From Longimicrobium sp. (GTDB taxonomy: Bacteria; Gemmatimonadota; Gemmatimonadetes; Longimicrobiales; Longimicrobiaceae): 64,000 nt of DNA. The stretch covers positions 51,619 through 115,618 of the forward strand of contig DASVWD010000099.1 of NCBI GenBank assembly GCA_036389795.1, read 5' to 3'. Below the pieces are notes generated by a model. It made no database searches. It was given only the letters and a program-made list of their open reading frames with translations, and was not told where the DNA came from. Shown in pieces: positions 30,781 through 38,790 of the stretch. A program made the position numbers and the translations under genes. Position 1 is the first letter of the stretch. Each line of letters begins with the position of its first letter.

Positions 30781-31509
30781 TCAGCGGATGCCTGCCGCGA
30801 CGAAGAGGGGCACCGTGGGCGCGCTGCCGGTGACGGTGTCCACCACGCGCCACCAGGTGTCGGTCACCGGCCCAGCGAGCGAGCCCCAGGCGGCGCCGTT
30901 CGGGCCGGCCGGAGTGAGGGTGACGCGGTCGGTGGGCGAGGCGAAGTTGGACGCCGGCGCGCTCTGGAGCTTGAACGTGGTGGCGAGCGCGGCCGAGGCG
31001 GCGCCGACATGGACGACCAGGTAGACCCGCTGACTGGAGAGCGCGGCCCCCAGGTTCACGGCCGTTCCGTTGTTGGTTGCGCCGGTCACGCTCCGCGTGA
31101 GGTTCAGCATCACCCGCCCCCGCACCAGCGGCCCCGAGCTGCTCCGTCCTTCCGCCGTGATCGTCGCCGGCTCACCTACGCGCAGGTCTTTCGGAGCGCG
31201 GAACGCAGTGGACAGGAACAGCCACGCGAGGTCTCCGGCGGCGGCGGAGCCGAGCGCGAAGGCGAGCGGCACGCCAGCGTCGCCCTGAAGCGCGAACAGC
31301 GCATCGCCTGGGGCGTCGACGTTGTTGTCGGAATAGAGGAGCCCGCAGGAGAACTCCGCCTGCTCGATCCCCGCATCGGACTGCCGCATTCCGGCGCTGC
31401 CGGCGTGGCTGGTCTCCTTCTCGTCCAGTGTGGCACCCAGCGAGATCCGCTGCAGGCCGTTGGTCAGGTCGTAGCCGCCCACGAACAGGCGACCGGTCTT
31501 GAAGATCAT
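30781..31509 (-). CDS. Second tail tube-like / tail terminator-associated protein (242 aa)
   Basis: MIFKTGRLFVGGYDLTNGLQ and RISLGATLDEKETSHAGSAG suggest a tube-fold protein related to the preceding one (start IFKT-RL-VGGYDLT). The second half (LTRSVTGATNNGTAVNLGAA, VYLVVHVGAASAALATTFKL) adds a beta-sandwich that could project from the tail surface. ATGA-overlapped with the next gene. The family is not one I can name. Confidence 0.6.
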   Translation of the reverse strand: MIFKTGRLFVGGYDLTNGLQRISLGATLDEKETSHAGSAGMRQSDAGIEQAEFSCGLLYSDNNVDAPGDALFALQGDAGVPLAFALGSAAAGDLAWLFLSTAFRAPKDLRVGEPATITAEGRSSSGPLVRGRVMLNLTRSVTGATNNGTAVNLGAALSSQRVYLVVHVGAASAALATTFKLQSAPASNFASPTDRVTLTPAGPNGAAWGSLAGPVTDTWWRVVDTVTGSAPTVPLFVAAGIR

Positions 31510-31856
31510 GCGCGGATCTCCTCCAGTGCGGTGGCCTGGACGAGCACCAGCACGTCCTGTGGCTCAGTGGGCGGGTCGTCGCGCAGGACGAACGCCGCTC
31601 GCCAGCCGCAGTTGGTGGGACCCACGGGCCCGCACCGCTCGCGGATCTCAGCCTCGCAGGGCGCGCCGCTCTCCCTGATGGACCACCAAAGGTCGCCCGC
31701 AAGCGCTGCCGATTCTGCGTCGCGGCGCCACCGCAGGTGAAGCTCGGAGTACACGAAGCCGTTCGGCTTCGTCCACCTGCGCAGGAAACCCGCGCTCATG
31801 TGCTGCGAGACGTCGCGTCCGCCGACAACGACGTGGCGAATGGGCGTCGTCTTCAC
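31506..31856 (-). CDS. Hypothetical head-tail/tail protein (116 aa)
   Basis: GTG start. MKTTPIRHVVVGGRDVSQHM and SAGFLRRWTKPNGFVYSELH, with YSELHLRWRRDAESAALA. The opening 'VVGGRDVS-HM' resembles the strand-loop start of the tube-like protein downstream, so it may be another small tube or collar component. Confidence 0.55.
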   Translation of the reverse strand: MKTTPIRHVVVGGRDVSQHMSAGFLRRWTKPNGFVYSELHLRWRRDAESAALAGDLWWSIRESGAPCEAEIRERCGPVGPTNCGWRAAFVLRDDPPTEPQDVLVLVQATALEEIRA

Positions 31857-32023
31857 GGCTGAGCCCCTTTCGCCCGGCGGCGCGGTGGCTCGACCGGCCG
31901 CGCAGCCTTGACGTCCAGCAGAGGCTGGGCGACGTCAGCCGGCCAGTCTACGCGCGTGGGAGGGTTTGTCACCGGGAAGCGTCCGAAGCGGTTCATGACT
32001 TCCGACAGGAGCTCGATCAGCAT
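31853..32023 (-). CDS. Small hypothetical protein in connector region (56 aa)
   Basis: Starts MLIELLSEVMNRFGRFPVTN, later ADVAQPLLDVKAARPVEP and a basic end. Overlaps its neighbour by GTGA. No known family; position suggests a head-tail accessory. Confidence 0.45.
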   Translation of the reverse strand: MLIELLSEVMNRFGRFPVTNPPTRVDWPADVAQPLLDVKAARPVEPPRRRAKGAQP

Positions 32024-32033
32024 CAGTGGGCCC

Positions 32034-32558
32034 TCATGCCACGGGTGAGAGTGTCGTCGGGTCCGCCGCATCGGTCGCGAGCTGGAAGCGGAAGAAAAGC
32101 ATCACCTCGCCGAAGGGCACGCCCGCCTGGTCGCGGTCCCACCGGGCACCGACGTACTCCGCCCGCTCCACCAGCCCCCCGAACGGCCGGGGCTCGGTCC
32201 AGTCGTAGAGCAAGGCGATGATCGCCCATGAGCGGAGAGGGTCCAGCAACGTGTCGAGCCCAGGCGCCCCGCTCTCGTTGCTGCCCTCGACCTGGCAGAC
32301 CACGGCGGCGAACACCTCGCTTGTCACCGACCCCGGCGCCCTGAGCTCCCCTGTCTCCCCGAGCTTCTCCGGCGGCTGCGCCAGGACCACCGCCATGCGG
32401 GGCAGCTCTCCCGGCTCCCCCGGCGCCAGCGGGGAGCGGCACACCAGCGCCGCCGGCCGCTCGTACGTCACCCCGGCCGGGGTCGTGGCGGAGGATTCGC
32501 CGAGGCGGCCCTCCGCCGCCTGCAGCACGCGTTCGAGGATGCTCGCTGGAATCTGCAC
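32034..32558 (-). CDS. Tail terminator / completion-like protein (174 aa)
   Basis: MQIPASILERVLQAAEGRLG opens a helix, then VVLAQPPEKLGETGELR, VFAAVVCQVEGSNESGAPGL and WAIIALLYDWTEPRPFGGLV, GEVMLFFRFQLATDAAD. The small alpha/beta layout with 'D-LRSWAI--LL-D' is that of head-tail connecting tail terminators such as gpU. Located between connector and tube genes, as in lambda-like phages. Confidence 0.6.
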   Translation of the reverse strand: MQIPASILERVLQAAEGRLGESSATTPAGVTYERPAALVCRSPLAPGEPGELPRMAVVLAQPPEKLGETGELRAPGSVTSEVFAAVVCQVEGSNESGAPGLDTLLDPLRSWAIIALLYDWTEPRPFGGLVERAEYVGARWDRDQAGVPFGEVMLFFRFQLATDAADPTTLSPVA

Positions 32559-32582
32559 GGGGTCGTTGTTTCCGCAGGGAAA

Positions 32583-33110
32583 CTAGCTGCCCTTGCCCAC
32601 CACGATCTCCGTCTCCTCCCCGTCTCCCACCGGCGTCGCGGCGAGGATGACGTACCGCACGCCGTTGAAGAAGAGCGCGGCGCGCGCCCGCAGGTGGACC
32701 CGTGACACCATCCCGGTCGCCACCCGCACCAGCCCGGCCGGCTCCCCGTGAACCGCGCGCTCGCCTTCGAAGGTGTCTTCCTGCCGGTCGACGTCCCAGT
32801 GGCCCCAGGTGGAGAGCGCCACCTGGCTGCCGGCGGGGGCCGCGCCGACGAGGTCCACGGCCGCGCCGCCCGCCGTTGCGGCCACCTGGAACCCCTGCGG
32901 GTTGGGGGCGAGCACGTAGTAGCCGGTGCCCGTCGCCAGCCCGCCCGGCGCCCCGCCCACGAACTCCAGCCGCAGCCCCGCCGGGAAGCCGTGGCCGGCG
33001 GTGAGTACCCGGTCGGTGGCGCCGTCCACCGTGAACGGCCGGTGCCCATAGAGCACGGGCTTGCCTCCGGTCAGCCGGAGATCTGTCTCCACCTCCTGAG
33101 GGGTGAACAC
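32583..33110 (-). CDS. Head-tail adaptor-region protein with HGF-type beta domain (175 aa)
   Basis: MFTPQEVETDLRLTGGKPVL, then an inserted domain VLTAGHGFPAGLRLEFVGGA, LATGTGYYVLAPNPQGFQVA and GGAAVDLVGAAPAGS, followed by HWDVDRQEDTFEGERAVHGE and a beta-rich end (AALFFNGVRYVILAATPVGD). The inserted domain recurs in the tail appendage gene at 16981-17583. The outer parts look like an adaptor or stopper protein. Confidence 0.6.
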   Translation of the reverse strand: MFTPQEVETDLRLTGGKPVLYGHRPFTVDGATDRVLTAGHGFPAGLRLEFVGGAPGGLATGTGYYVLAPNPQGFQVAATAGGAAVDLVGAAPAGSQVALSTWGHWDVDRQEDTFEGERAVHGEPAGLVRVATGMVSRVHLRARAALFFNGVRYVILAATPVGDGEETEIVVGKGS

Positions 33111-33132
33111 GGGGGCGGCGGCGGTGAGCGGA

Positions 33133-33558
33133 CTACTCGGTCACCAGGCCGGGGATGCGCCCGCCCGGATCGTCGTCCACGTCCGCCTCCAGCTCGTGGC
33201 GCCGCGCGGCGATGGCGGCGGCGATGTCGGCGTTCTTCAGCGCGCCGTTCCTGCCCGTGCCGACGATGGAGCCGAGGTCGATCCCGAGCGCCTTCGCCCC
33301 CTGCTCCAGCTCCGCGCGCGTCGGCGGGACGGTCGCCGCCGGGTGCTGCGGCTGGTCCGCCGACGTGGCCGACGGCACGATCTCCACGGCGGGCGGCTTC
33401 ATCCGGGCCAGCCTGAGCGCCTCGCCCTCCTCCATCGGGAAGGCCTCGGCGGGCTTCTCCTTCGTGCCCGGCAGGTAGGTGCCGCGGCTGCCGCCGGGCG
33501 GCGTGTAGCGCACCTGCACGAGCGGGATCACGTTCACCATCTTCACGTCGTCCGCCAT
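33133..33558 (-). CDS. Hypothetical protein with HeH/LEM-like C-terminal helix pair
   Basis: Start MADDVKMVNVIPLVQVRYTP at 33558. The C-terminal half (TRAELEQGAKALGIDLGSIV, then GTGRNGALKNADIAAAIAAR) has the two-helix layout of E3-binding/HeH-type domains ('A--LGID---I-GTG--G-I---D---'), which phages often append to capsid accessory proteins. Lies after the major capsid gene, position of head completion proteins. Confidence 0.6.
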   Translation of the reverse strand: MADDVKMVNVIPLVQVRYTPPGGSRGTYLPGTKEKPAEAFPMEEGEALRLARMKPPAVEIVPSATSADQPQHPAATVPPTRAELEQGAKALGIDLGSIVGTGRNGALKNADIAAAIAARRHELEADVDDDPGGRIPGLVTE

Positions 33559-33655
33559 CGGGATCACCTGTAGTGGTGAGAGGTTGATCGTTTGGAGAGG
33601 GGCGGGGTACGGCCCCGCCCGGGTTCTTCGACTCCTCCGCGCGAGGCCGGGGGGG

Positions 33656-34714
33656 TTACGCCAGCACCACGGCGCTCACGGTGGCGTTGGGACGCAGCGG
33701 CACCGCGAGCGGGGCCGACTGCGTCATGACGTACTCTGCCGACGGGTCAGCCTCCTTCCAGTTCTTCGGGAAGCGCTCCATCACCGCGAGCCCGCTCTCC
33801 CCGGCGTCGGCGTCCATGATGGCGCCGTAGCAGATGGTGCCCTCCACGTCCATGGAGACGCCCAGCACCTCCTCCTTCGGGAACACCTGCTGCGTGACGC
33901 CGTCCTCGTCCTGGTAGGTGTCGCTGTACGTCCAGAACTGGAACTCACCGACCGTTCCCTGGTTGACGATCTTGCGCGCCGCCTGCGGGCCCATCTGCAG
34001 CGAGGTGGTCTGGCCCCGGTTCTGGGCGTTGAGCAGGATCTTGAGCAGGTCCGGCTCGTTGTCCTTGAGCCAGTTCTTGTACGCCTTGAAGGCGCGCGTC
34101 CCCATGATCCAGTCGGTGACCACCGCGCCGTCGCCGTTGTCGCGCACCAGCTCCGCCCACTCCTCCAGGTCGTCGTTGGGCGTGGCGGTCGACGCGCTCC
34201 ACAAGTCGGCGCCGGAGAGGACGATCCGGTGCGCGGAGTTGCGCCCGAAGCTGATCACTTGGGTGGGGTAGCCGTCTCCCGAAACGGTGACTTGCCCGAG
34301 CCGCAGCGCCTCCGCGCACATCACCTCCTCGCGGTTGTCGCAGGCGTCGTCCTGCTCGAACAGGTGGTTCCGGATGTGGATGTTCCGGCGCTCCGCCATG
34401 CTCATCTCGCCGTTCAGCTTCTCGCCCGCGAGGCGCTTGATCGCGTCGGTGGGCCGCACGACCCCCTTCGGCTTCAGGTACGCGGGCTTGAAGACGCGGG
34501 TCACGTAGCCCCACGCCTCCATGATCTTGCCCTTGACCAGCGGCGAGACGAAGGGCGCCAGGCGCTTCTTCTTGTCCACCACGTCGAAGAGGATCTCCTC
34601 CCGGTCGCTCTGCACGCGGAAGGGGAAGAAATTGCGGAAGAACGTCTGGAGCTTGCCGCCTTCGCGGCTCTCGACCACCCCGATCAGCACCCGGGTGGTG
34701 TACGTGTCGGCCAT
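33656..34714 (-). CDS. Major capsid protein, lambda gpE-like
   Basis: 352 residues: MADTYTTRVLIGVVESREGG, FFRNFFPFRVQSDREEILFD, VDKKKRLAPFVSPLVKGKIM, then TRVFKPAYLKPKGVVRPTDA. These blocks (F-FF-----T--I-FD------LAPFV-P---G, F-PAY-KPK--V) are characteristic of the lambda E family. The C-terminal half holds the insertion with MGPQAARKIVNQGTVGEFQF and ends ICYGAIMDADAGESGLAVME. It follows the decoration protein as in lambda (D then E). Confidence 0.9.
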   Translation of the reverse strand: MADTYTTRVLIGVVESREGGKLQTFFRNFFPFRVQSDREEILFDVVDKKKRLAPFVSPLVKGKIMEAWGYVTRVFKPAYLKPKGVVRPTDAIKRLAGEKLNGEMSMAERRNIHIRNHLFEQDDACDNREEVMCAEALRLGQVTVSGDGYPTQVISFGRNSAHRIVLSGADLWSASTATPNDDLEEWAELVRDNGDGAVVTDWIMGTRAFKAYKNWLKDNEPDLLKILLNAQNRGQTTSLQMGPQAARKIVNQGTVGEFQFWTYSDTYQDEDGVTQQVFPKEEVLGVSMDVEGTICYGAIMDADAGESGLAVMERFPKNWKEADPSAEYVMTQSAPLAVPLRPNATVSAVVLA

Positions 34715-34760
34715 GGGTCGGACCTTTCCTGTTGGTGGTCGTCGTGAGTGGAGGCGGGCG

Positions 34761-35423
34761 TCAGGCCTTGACGCTGCTGCGCAGGTAGAGTCCGCGCGCC
34801 GCCAGCGTGTCCTTAACCGTCCCGGCCGTGTGGCCGGTCCCGAAGGTGAGCGCGCGCTGGTTGATCTCGGCCGGCCCGCCGGTGTAGATCGGCGCGAGCT
34901 TGTCGCCGGCCGAGGCGTCGCAGTCGTGCGCCAGGATGCCAGTCCCGTCCTGGGAGCCGTCCACCGCCGCTGCCAGAGACTTGATCCACTTGCCGGAGCC
35001 GGAGACGGCGACCGTGAAGGTGTCGCCCACCACGAAGTCGGTGGCGCCGTCGGAGATCGTGAGGTTGATGTGGCCGCCGGTGTAGGCGACGCCCACCGTC
35101 AGGTCCGCCAGGCGCTCGCCGTTGGGGGCGAACACCGCGAAGGTGCCGGCGTTGCTCGCCGCCGTCACGCAGCGCAGCGTGTAGGTGCCCGCCTGCGCCT
35201 TGGCGCCCAGCGTCACGGCCGACGCGGTGCCGTTGCCGGTGTTCGCGCCCGCGGTTGCGACACCCACGGTGTCCTTGGTGCACTTGCCCATCACCGTGCC
35301 GCGGACGACGTTCTGACCGCTCTTCACGGTCACCGTGTCCGCGTGGGGGCAGCCGTCCGCGATCAGGTTGTCGGGCGTGTAGGTGCCCTCCGTCGCGAAC
35401 TTGGGGTTCAGGTCGAAGCTCAC
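34761..35423 (-). CDS. Head decoration protein, lambda gpD-like with extra insertion
   Basis: 220 residues. MSFDLNPKFATEGTYTPDNL, LIADGCPHADTVTVKSGQNV and the end ILAHDCDASAGDKLAPIYTG, EINQRALTFGTGHTAGTVKD are the two conserved parts of the capsid-stabilising D family. Between them is an extra beta segment (TYTLRCVTAASNAGTFAVFA, LTVGVAYTGGHINLTISDGA), so the protein is about twice the length of lambda gpD. Trimers on the shell would display that insertion. Confidence 0.8.
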   Translation of the reverse strand: MSFDLNPKFATEGTYTPDNLIADGCPHADTVTVKSGQNVVRGTVMGKCTKDTVGVATAGANTGNGTASAVTLGAKAQAGTYTLRCVTAASNAGTFAVFAPNGERLADLTVGVAYTGGHINLTISDGATDFVVGDTFTVAVSGSGKWIKSLAAAVDGSQDGTGILAHDCDASAGDKLAPIYTGGPAEINQRALTFGTGHTAGTVKDTLAARGLYLRSSVKA

Positions 35424-35472
35424 GGCTGGTCTCTCCGCGAAGTGGGAAGAAGCGGCGCGCGCTGCGCGCCCG

Positions 35473-36861
35473 TCAGTTCGGCGAGGGCGCCGGCAGCTTG
35501 CCGGCGTTCAGGATCTGCAGCACCTGCGCGGCGTCGGTGGCGGACGCCCCCGCGGTGGCGGCGTTGGGAGCGGGCGCGTCCAGCGCGACCTCGTCCGCCC
35601 GCACGGCGTCGTGGAAGGCCTTCGCCCTGGCACCGGCCGTCGAGCCTGCCTTGCGGGCGGCGGCGAGGATGGCGCGCGCCGCGTCCCCGGCGGTGGCCTG
35701 CGGGTCCTCGATGAGCGGCGCCACCGCGGCGCGCTCGTCCTCGGTGGTCGCTTCGGCGAGAACCGCGCGGATCCGCTCGCGCTCCCGCGCGGCGGCGGCC
35801 GTCTCGAGCTCCGCCACCGCCTGCGGGTGGGCCTGGCGCAGCGAGTCGGCGGTGATGGGCCCCGGCTGCTCTTCGCTGCCGGACATGGGCTCCTGGCGCA
35901 TCGTGCGCTCCTGGGAGAGGGTGAACCCGCCGGCGGCGGGCGTGCCCCGGGAACCGGGGCCGTACTTGTCCGAAAGCTCCGCGATCAGCCCCTCGAAGGA
36001 GCCGAGCCGGTCGATCATTCCCGCGGCGACCGCCTGCTGTCCGACCAGGACGCCCCCACGGCCGAAGTCCGAGAGCACCCGGGCGCGCGGCACGTTCATG
36101 TTGCGGGCGACGTGGTCGATGAAGACGTCGGCCAGCGAGTCCACCAGCGCCTGGTGCCGCGCGCGCCCTTCATCCTCTGCGGGGTTGGCGCGCTTGTCGG
36201 GGCTCTGCGAGGAGACGATCTCGAACCTGCGAACCCCGGCCTTCGCGTCTCGCTCGGAACTGTCGACGTAGGAGCTCACCACGCCCAGCGAGCCCCACAT
36301 GGAAGCGTCCGCCCCCACGCGCTCACCGAACGCGCTCGCGAGCCAGAACCCGGCGGAGCAGCACAGGTCGGACGCGTACGCCACGGTAGGCATCTCGGCC
36401 GCGAGGGACCGGACCAGGTCCGCCGCCTCCCCGCAGCCGCCGAACTCGCCGCCGGGCGTGTCGAAGTAGCCCACGGCCGCGCCCACCACACCTGCGCGGT
36501 ACGCGGCCCGCACCGCCGCCACATCGCGAGCAAGCGCGTCGTACGCCGTGCAGCCGCAAACGTCGGTGAACTCGTCCGCGTAGTGGAACATCGGGCCGAC
36601 GATCCGGAGCACCGCGACGCCGCCCCGCACGCTCGCGCGCGGCGCCCCGTCGACGGGCTGGCCCCACTCGACCGCCACCGCGTCCTTGCGGAACGGCTCC
36701 AGCGCGGCGCGGAGCTCCTCGCGCAGCTGCGCCGCGCTCAGGTCCCGCCCGCCGATCTGCTCGGCCACGGGCCGCATCGCCTCCAGCCATTCGCGCTGCA
36801 TCGCCCACTGCGCCACCATGAAGGCGGCGGCCAGGCGGCGCGGGACCGTGCGGCCGCTCAT
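35473..36861 (-). CDS. Capsid maturation protease/scaffold, S49 (lambda gpC-like)
   Basis: 462 residues. The protease part includes GGVAVLRIVGPMFHY, VVGAAVGYFDTPGGEFGGCG (oxyanion loop) and YASDLCCSAGFWLASAFGER (catalytic Ser in SAGFWLA), WGSLGVVSSYVDSSE and GGVLVGQQAVAAGMIDRLGS, in the order of S49 ClpP-like proteases. Residues about 330-460 are highly charged and helical (LRQAHPQAVAELETAAAARE), the nested scaffold as in lambda C/Nu3. ATGA overlap with the portal gene. Confidence 0.85.
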   Translation of the reverse strand: MSGRTVPRRLAAAFMVAQWAMQREWLEAMRPVAEQIGGRDLSAAQLREELRAALEPFRKDAVAVEWGQPVDGAPRASVRGGVAVLRIVGPMFHYADEFTDVCGCTAYDALARDVAAVRAAYRAGVVGAAVGYFDTPGGEFGGCGEAADLVRSLAAEMPTVAYASDLCCSAGFWLASAFGERVGADASMWGSLGVVSSYVDSSERDAKAGVRRFEIVSSQSPDKRANPAEDEGRARHQALVDSLADVFIDHVARNMNVPRARVLSDFGRGGVLVGQQAVAAGMIDRLGSFEGLIAELSDKYGPGSRGTPAAGGFTLSQERTMRQEPMSGSEEQPGPITADSLRQAHPQAVAELETAAAARERERIRAVLAEATTEDERAAVAPLIEDPQATAGDAARAILAAARKAGSTAGARAKAFHDAVRADEVALDAPAPNAATAGASATDAAQVLQILNAGKLPAPSPN

Positions 36862-38420
36862 GTCCCAGCCTCCTGTGCATTCGCGCGCTCGATCATGGCG
36901 TCGGCCTCGGCGAGGCTCTCTGCGGACGGCCCCTCCAGGCCGTCCTCACGGCGGCGGCGCACTTCCTCCGCGCGCTGCTCGTGGTTGCGGCTCCAGTCGC
37001 CACCGGTCATCGACGCCGTCTCCTCCTGCAGCGTGGTGATCCCCAGCGAAAGCCGTATCTCGGCCGCGCGGGCCTCCTTGAGCTCGTCCAGCTGGCCCGG
37101 CGCGTCGCCGATCCACTCGTGAGCGAGCCACGCCGCGCGGGTGAGCGGGGAGTCGAAGAACCCCGGGGCTTCCAGCAGTCCCGTCGAGACCGCTTCCGCG
37201 ACCACCCATCCGTAGACCGGCGCGCAGAGCGATTCGGACAGCCACTCGCGCCAGCCATAGAAGGTCCGCCACGCCTCCAGGAGCGCCGCGCGCGCGGCGG
37301 AGTAGCTCGACTGGAACCGCCGCGTGAGCACCTCGAACGGCAGCCCCAGCGCCGCCCCCACCTGCATCAGGATCGTGTCTACGAACGCGCCGTACGCGTC
37401 GTTCGGGCGCTTGGGGTCTACGATGGTGGCGGAGCTTCCGTGGGGAAGCGTGGCGATGGTGCCGGAGCCCAGCTTCACTTCGTCTTCGGCGATCTCACCC
37501 GCTGCCGCCGCGTCCGCGCTCTCGGCCGTGAGCGACATCGGGTCGGTGAAGCCGTCGTCCGGCGTGGTGATGAGGACGGCCAGCATGGTGTTGACGATGC
37601 AGGCCTCCACGTACGCGTCGTTGAAGATCCCGAAGCGGCGGAACAGCGCGATCACCGGGGCGAAGAGGGGCGTCCCCCGGGTCTGCCCCAGGTCGCGCCG
37701 GCGCAGGTGAAGGAGCGCCAGCGGCTCGCCGCTCTGGGGTCCGAACGCCGGCACGCGCGTCCACGTCGTCGGGCCGGCGCGCCGTGCCAGGCAGTCGTTC
37801 GGGTGGCGGTCCGCCACGTGGTAGGCCACCGCCGCACCGTCGGCGTCCTTCTCCACACCCGCGCGCAGCGAGTCCGTATCCCACGCCCCTCGCGGGTTCG
37901 AGATCCGGCCCGGCTCCACCTGCTGCAGCTTGAGTCCCAGTGCGTCGCCCGCGCGCTTGCGGTACCGCCGGATGGTCAGGAGATCGCCGCGCACCACGGT
38001 GCCGATGAAGGTCATCTCCAGAAGCTGCCGCCAGGAGGAGACGCGCTCGATGTCGAGATGGTTCTTCACCGCGTCCCAAAGCGTCTCTACCTCGTCCGCC
38101 CACGCCTCCGCCTCGACGCGAGAGAGCCCCAGCGGCCCCCGGCGCGGGGTGGCGCGAAGCCGCAGCCCGGTCCCCACGACGCTGTCGACCTGCGTCTGCA
38201 CCGCCCCCGCGGCCAGCGGCTCGTTGCGGACCAGGTCCGCCGAGCGGTCCCGCAGCGTCGGCAGGTCGCGCAGCGCGAGGCTGTCGGCGCTACCCGACGC
38301 CGTCTCCCAGGAGCGCAGCGCGCGCTCGGAGAGACTCGCGCCCCGGTGACCCAGCGACTCCGCGTAGCCGGACAGTGCGGCGATCGCGAGTGTGCGGCGC
38401 GTGGGCGCGGCGCGGTTCAC
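36858..38420 (-). CDS. Portal protein, lambda family
   Basis: GTG start in a GTGA overlap with the gpW-like gene gives 520 residues. LRDLPTLRDRSADLVRNEPL, AAGAVQTQVDSVVGTGLRLR, and the portal core (DAVKNHLDIERVSSWRQLLE, TVVRGDLLTIRRYRKRAGDA, VEPGRISNPRGAWD, RGTPLFAPVIALF) match lambda gpB-type portals. The C-terminal part (VLTRRFQSSYSAARAALLEA, then WREWLSESLCAPVYGWVVAE) holds the conserved 'F-SSYSA-RAALLE-WR' block. Forms the DNA entry ring. Confidence 0.92.
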   Translation of the reverse strand: MNRAAPTRRTLAIAALSGYAESLGHRGASLSERALRSWETASGSADSLALRDLPTLRDRSADLVRNEPLAAGAVQTQVDSVVGTGLRLRATPRRGPLGLSRVEAEAWADEVETLWDAVKNHLDIERVSSWRQLLEMTFIGTVVRGDLLTIRRYRKRAGDALGLKLQQVEPGRISNPRGAWDTDSLRAGVEKDADGAAVAYHVADRHPNDCLARRAGPTTWTRVPAFGPQSGEPLALLHLRRRDLGQTRGTPLFAPVIALFRRFGIFNDAYVEACIVNTMLAVLITTPDDGFTDPMSLTAESADAAAAGEIAEDEVKLGSGTIATLPHGSSATIVDPKRPNDAYGAFVDTILMQVGAALGLPFEVLTRRFQSSYSAARAALLEAWRTFYGWREWLSESLCAPVYGWVVAEAVSTGLLEAPGFFDSPLTRAAWLAHEWIGDAPGQLDELKEARAAEIRLSLGITTLQEETASMTGGDWSRNHEQRAEEVRRRREDGLEGPSAESLAEADAMIERANAQEAGT

Positions 38421-38647
38421 TGCGGCACCACCTTGAAGAACCGCAGCCCCGAACTCCCGCCGGACAGCCGCGCGATCTCCGCCTTCAGGTCCCGCTCGTA
38501 CGCGCGGAGGTCGCGCAGTTCGGTCTCTACCCGCTGGCGGTCGTTCACCGTGCGCGACTGTCCGCCGTGGAGAACGCGGCTGATCGCAGCCCGCACTTCT
38601 GCGAGCTGAGTTTCCGCGACGGCCAGGGCTTCCTCGCGAGTTGCCAC
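38417..38647 (-). CDS. gpW-like head-tail joining protein
   Basis: 76 residues from a GTG start: VATREEALAVAETQLAEVRA, AISRVLHGGQSRTVNDRQRV, then LRDLRAYERDLKAEIARLSG. Two helices with a beta hairpin between them, the layout of gpW ('A--AL--L--G--V-V----R-V----SDL--YI--LE'). It lies directly before portal, as W does in lambda, and just after the first terminator element. The longer frame upstream runs through the terminator and is not credible. Confidence 0.75.
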   Translation of the reverse strand: MATREEALAVAETQLAEVRAAISRVLHGGQSRTVNDRQRVETELRDLRAYERDLKAEIARLSGGSSGLRFFKVVPQ

Positions 38648-38664
38648 TTTGAAGGATGCAGGGG

Positions 38665-38736
38665 GGCAAAACGAAGCGGGGGCCCAAGCCGAAACATCGG
38701 CTCGGACCCCCACCGGGTCGGGTGCGCTCAGGGCGC
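38665..38736 (-). terminator. 72-bp repeated terminator element, copy 1
   Basis: Minus strand: a conserved leader gcgcacccgacccggtg, then a 15-bp hairpin (38678-38711, loop of four, two G-T pairs) and the tail gcttcgttttgcc. It lies between terL and the gpW-like gene. It matches 20074-20145 in 69 of 72 bases, far more than unrelated terminators would. Confidence 0.7.
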
Positions 38737-38790
38737 GCCTACTGCATGGGCAAAGAAACTACAGGGTCGCGTCCACCTCCGCAAGAGTGA

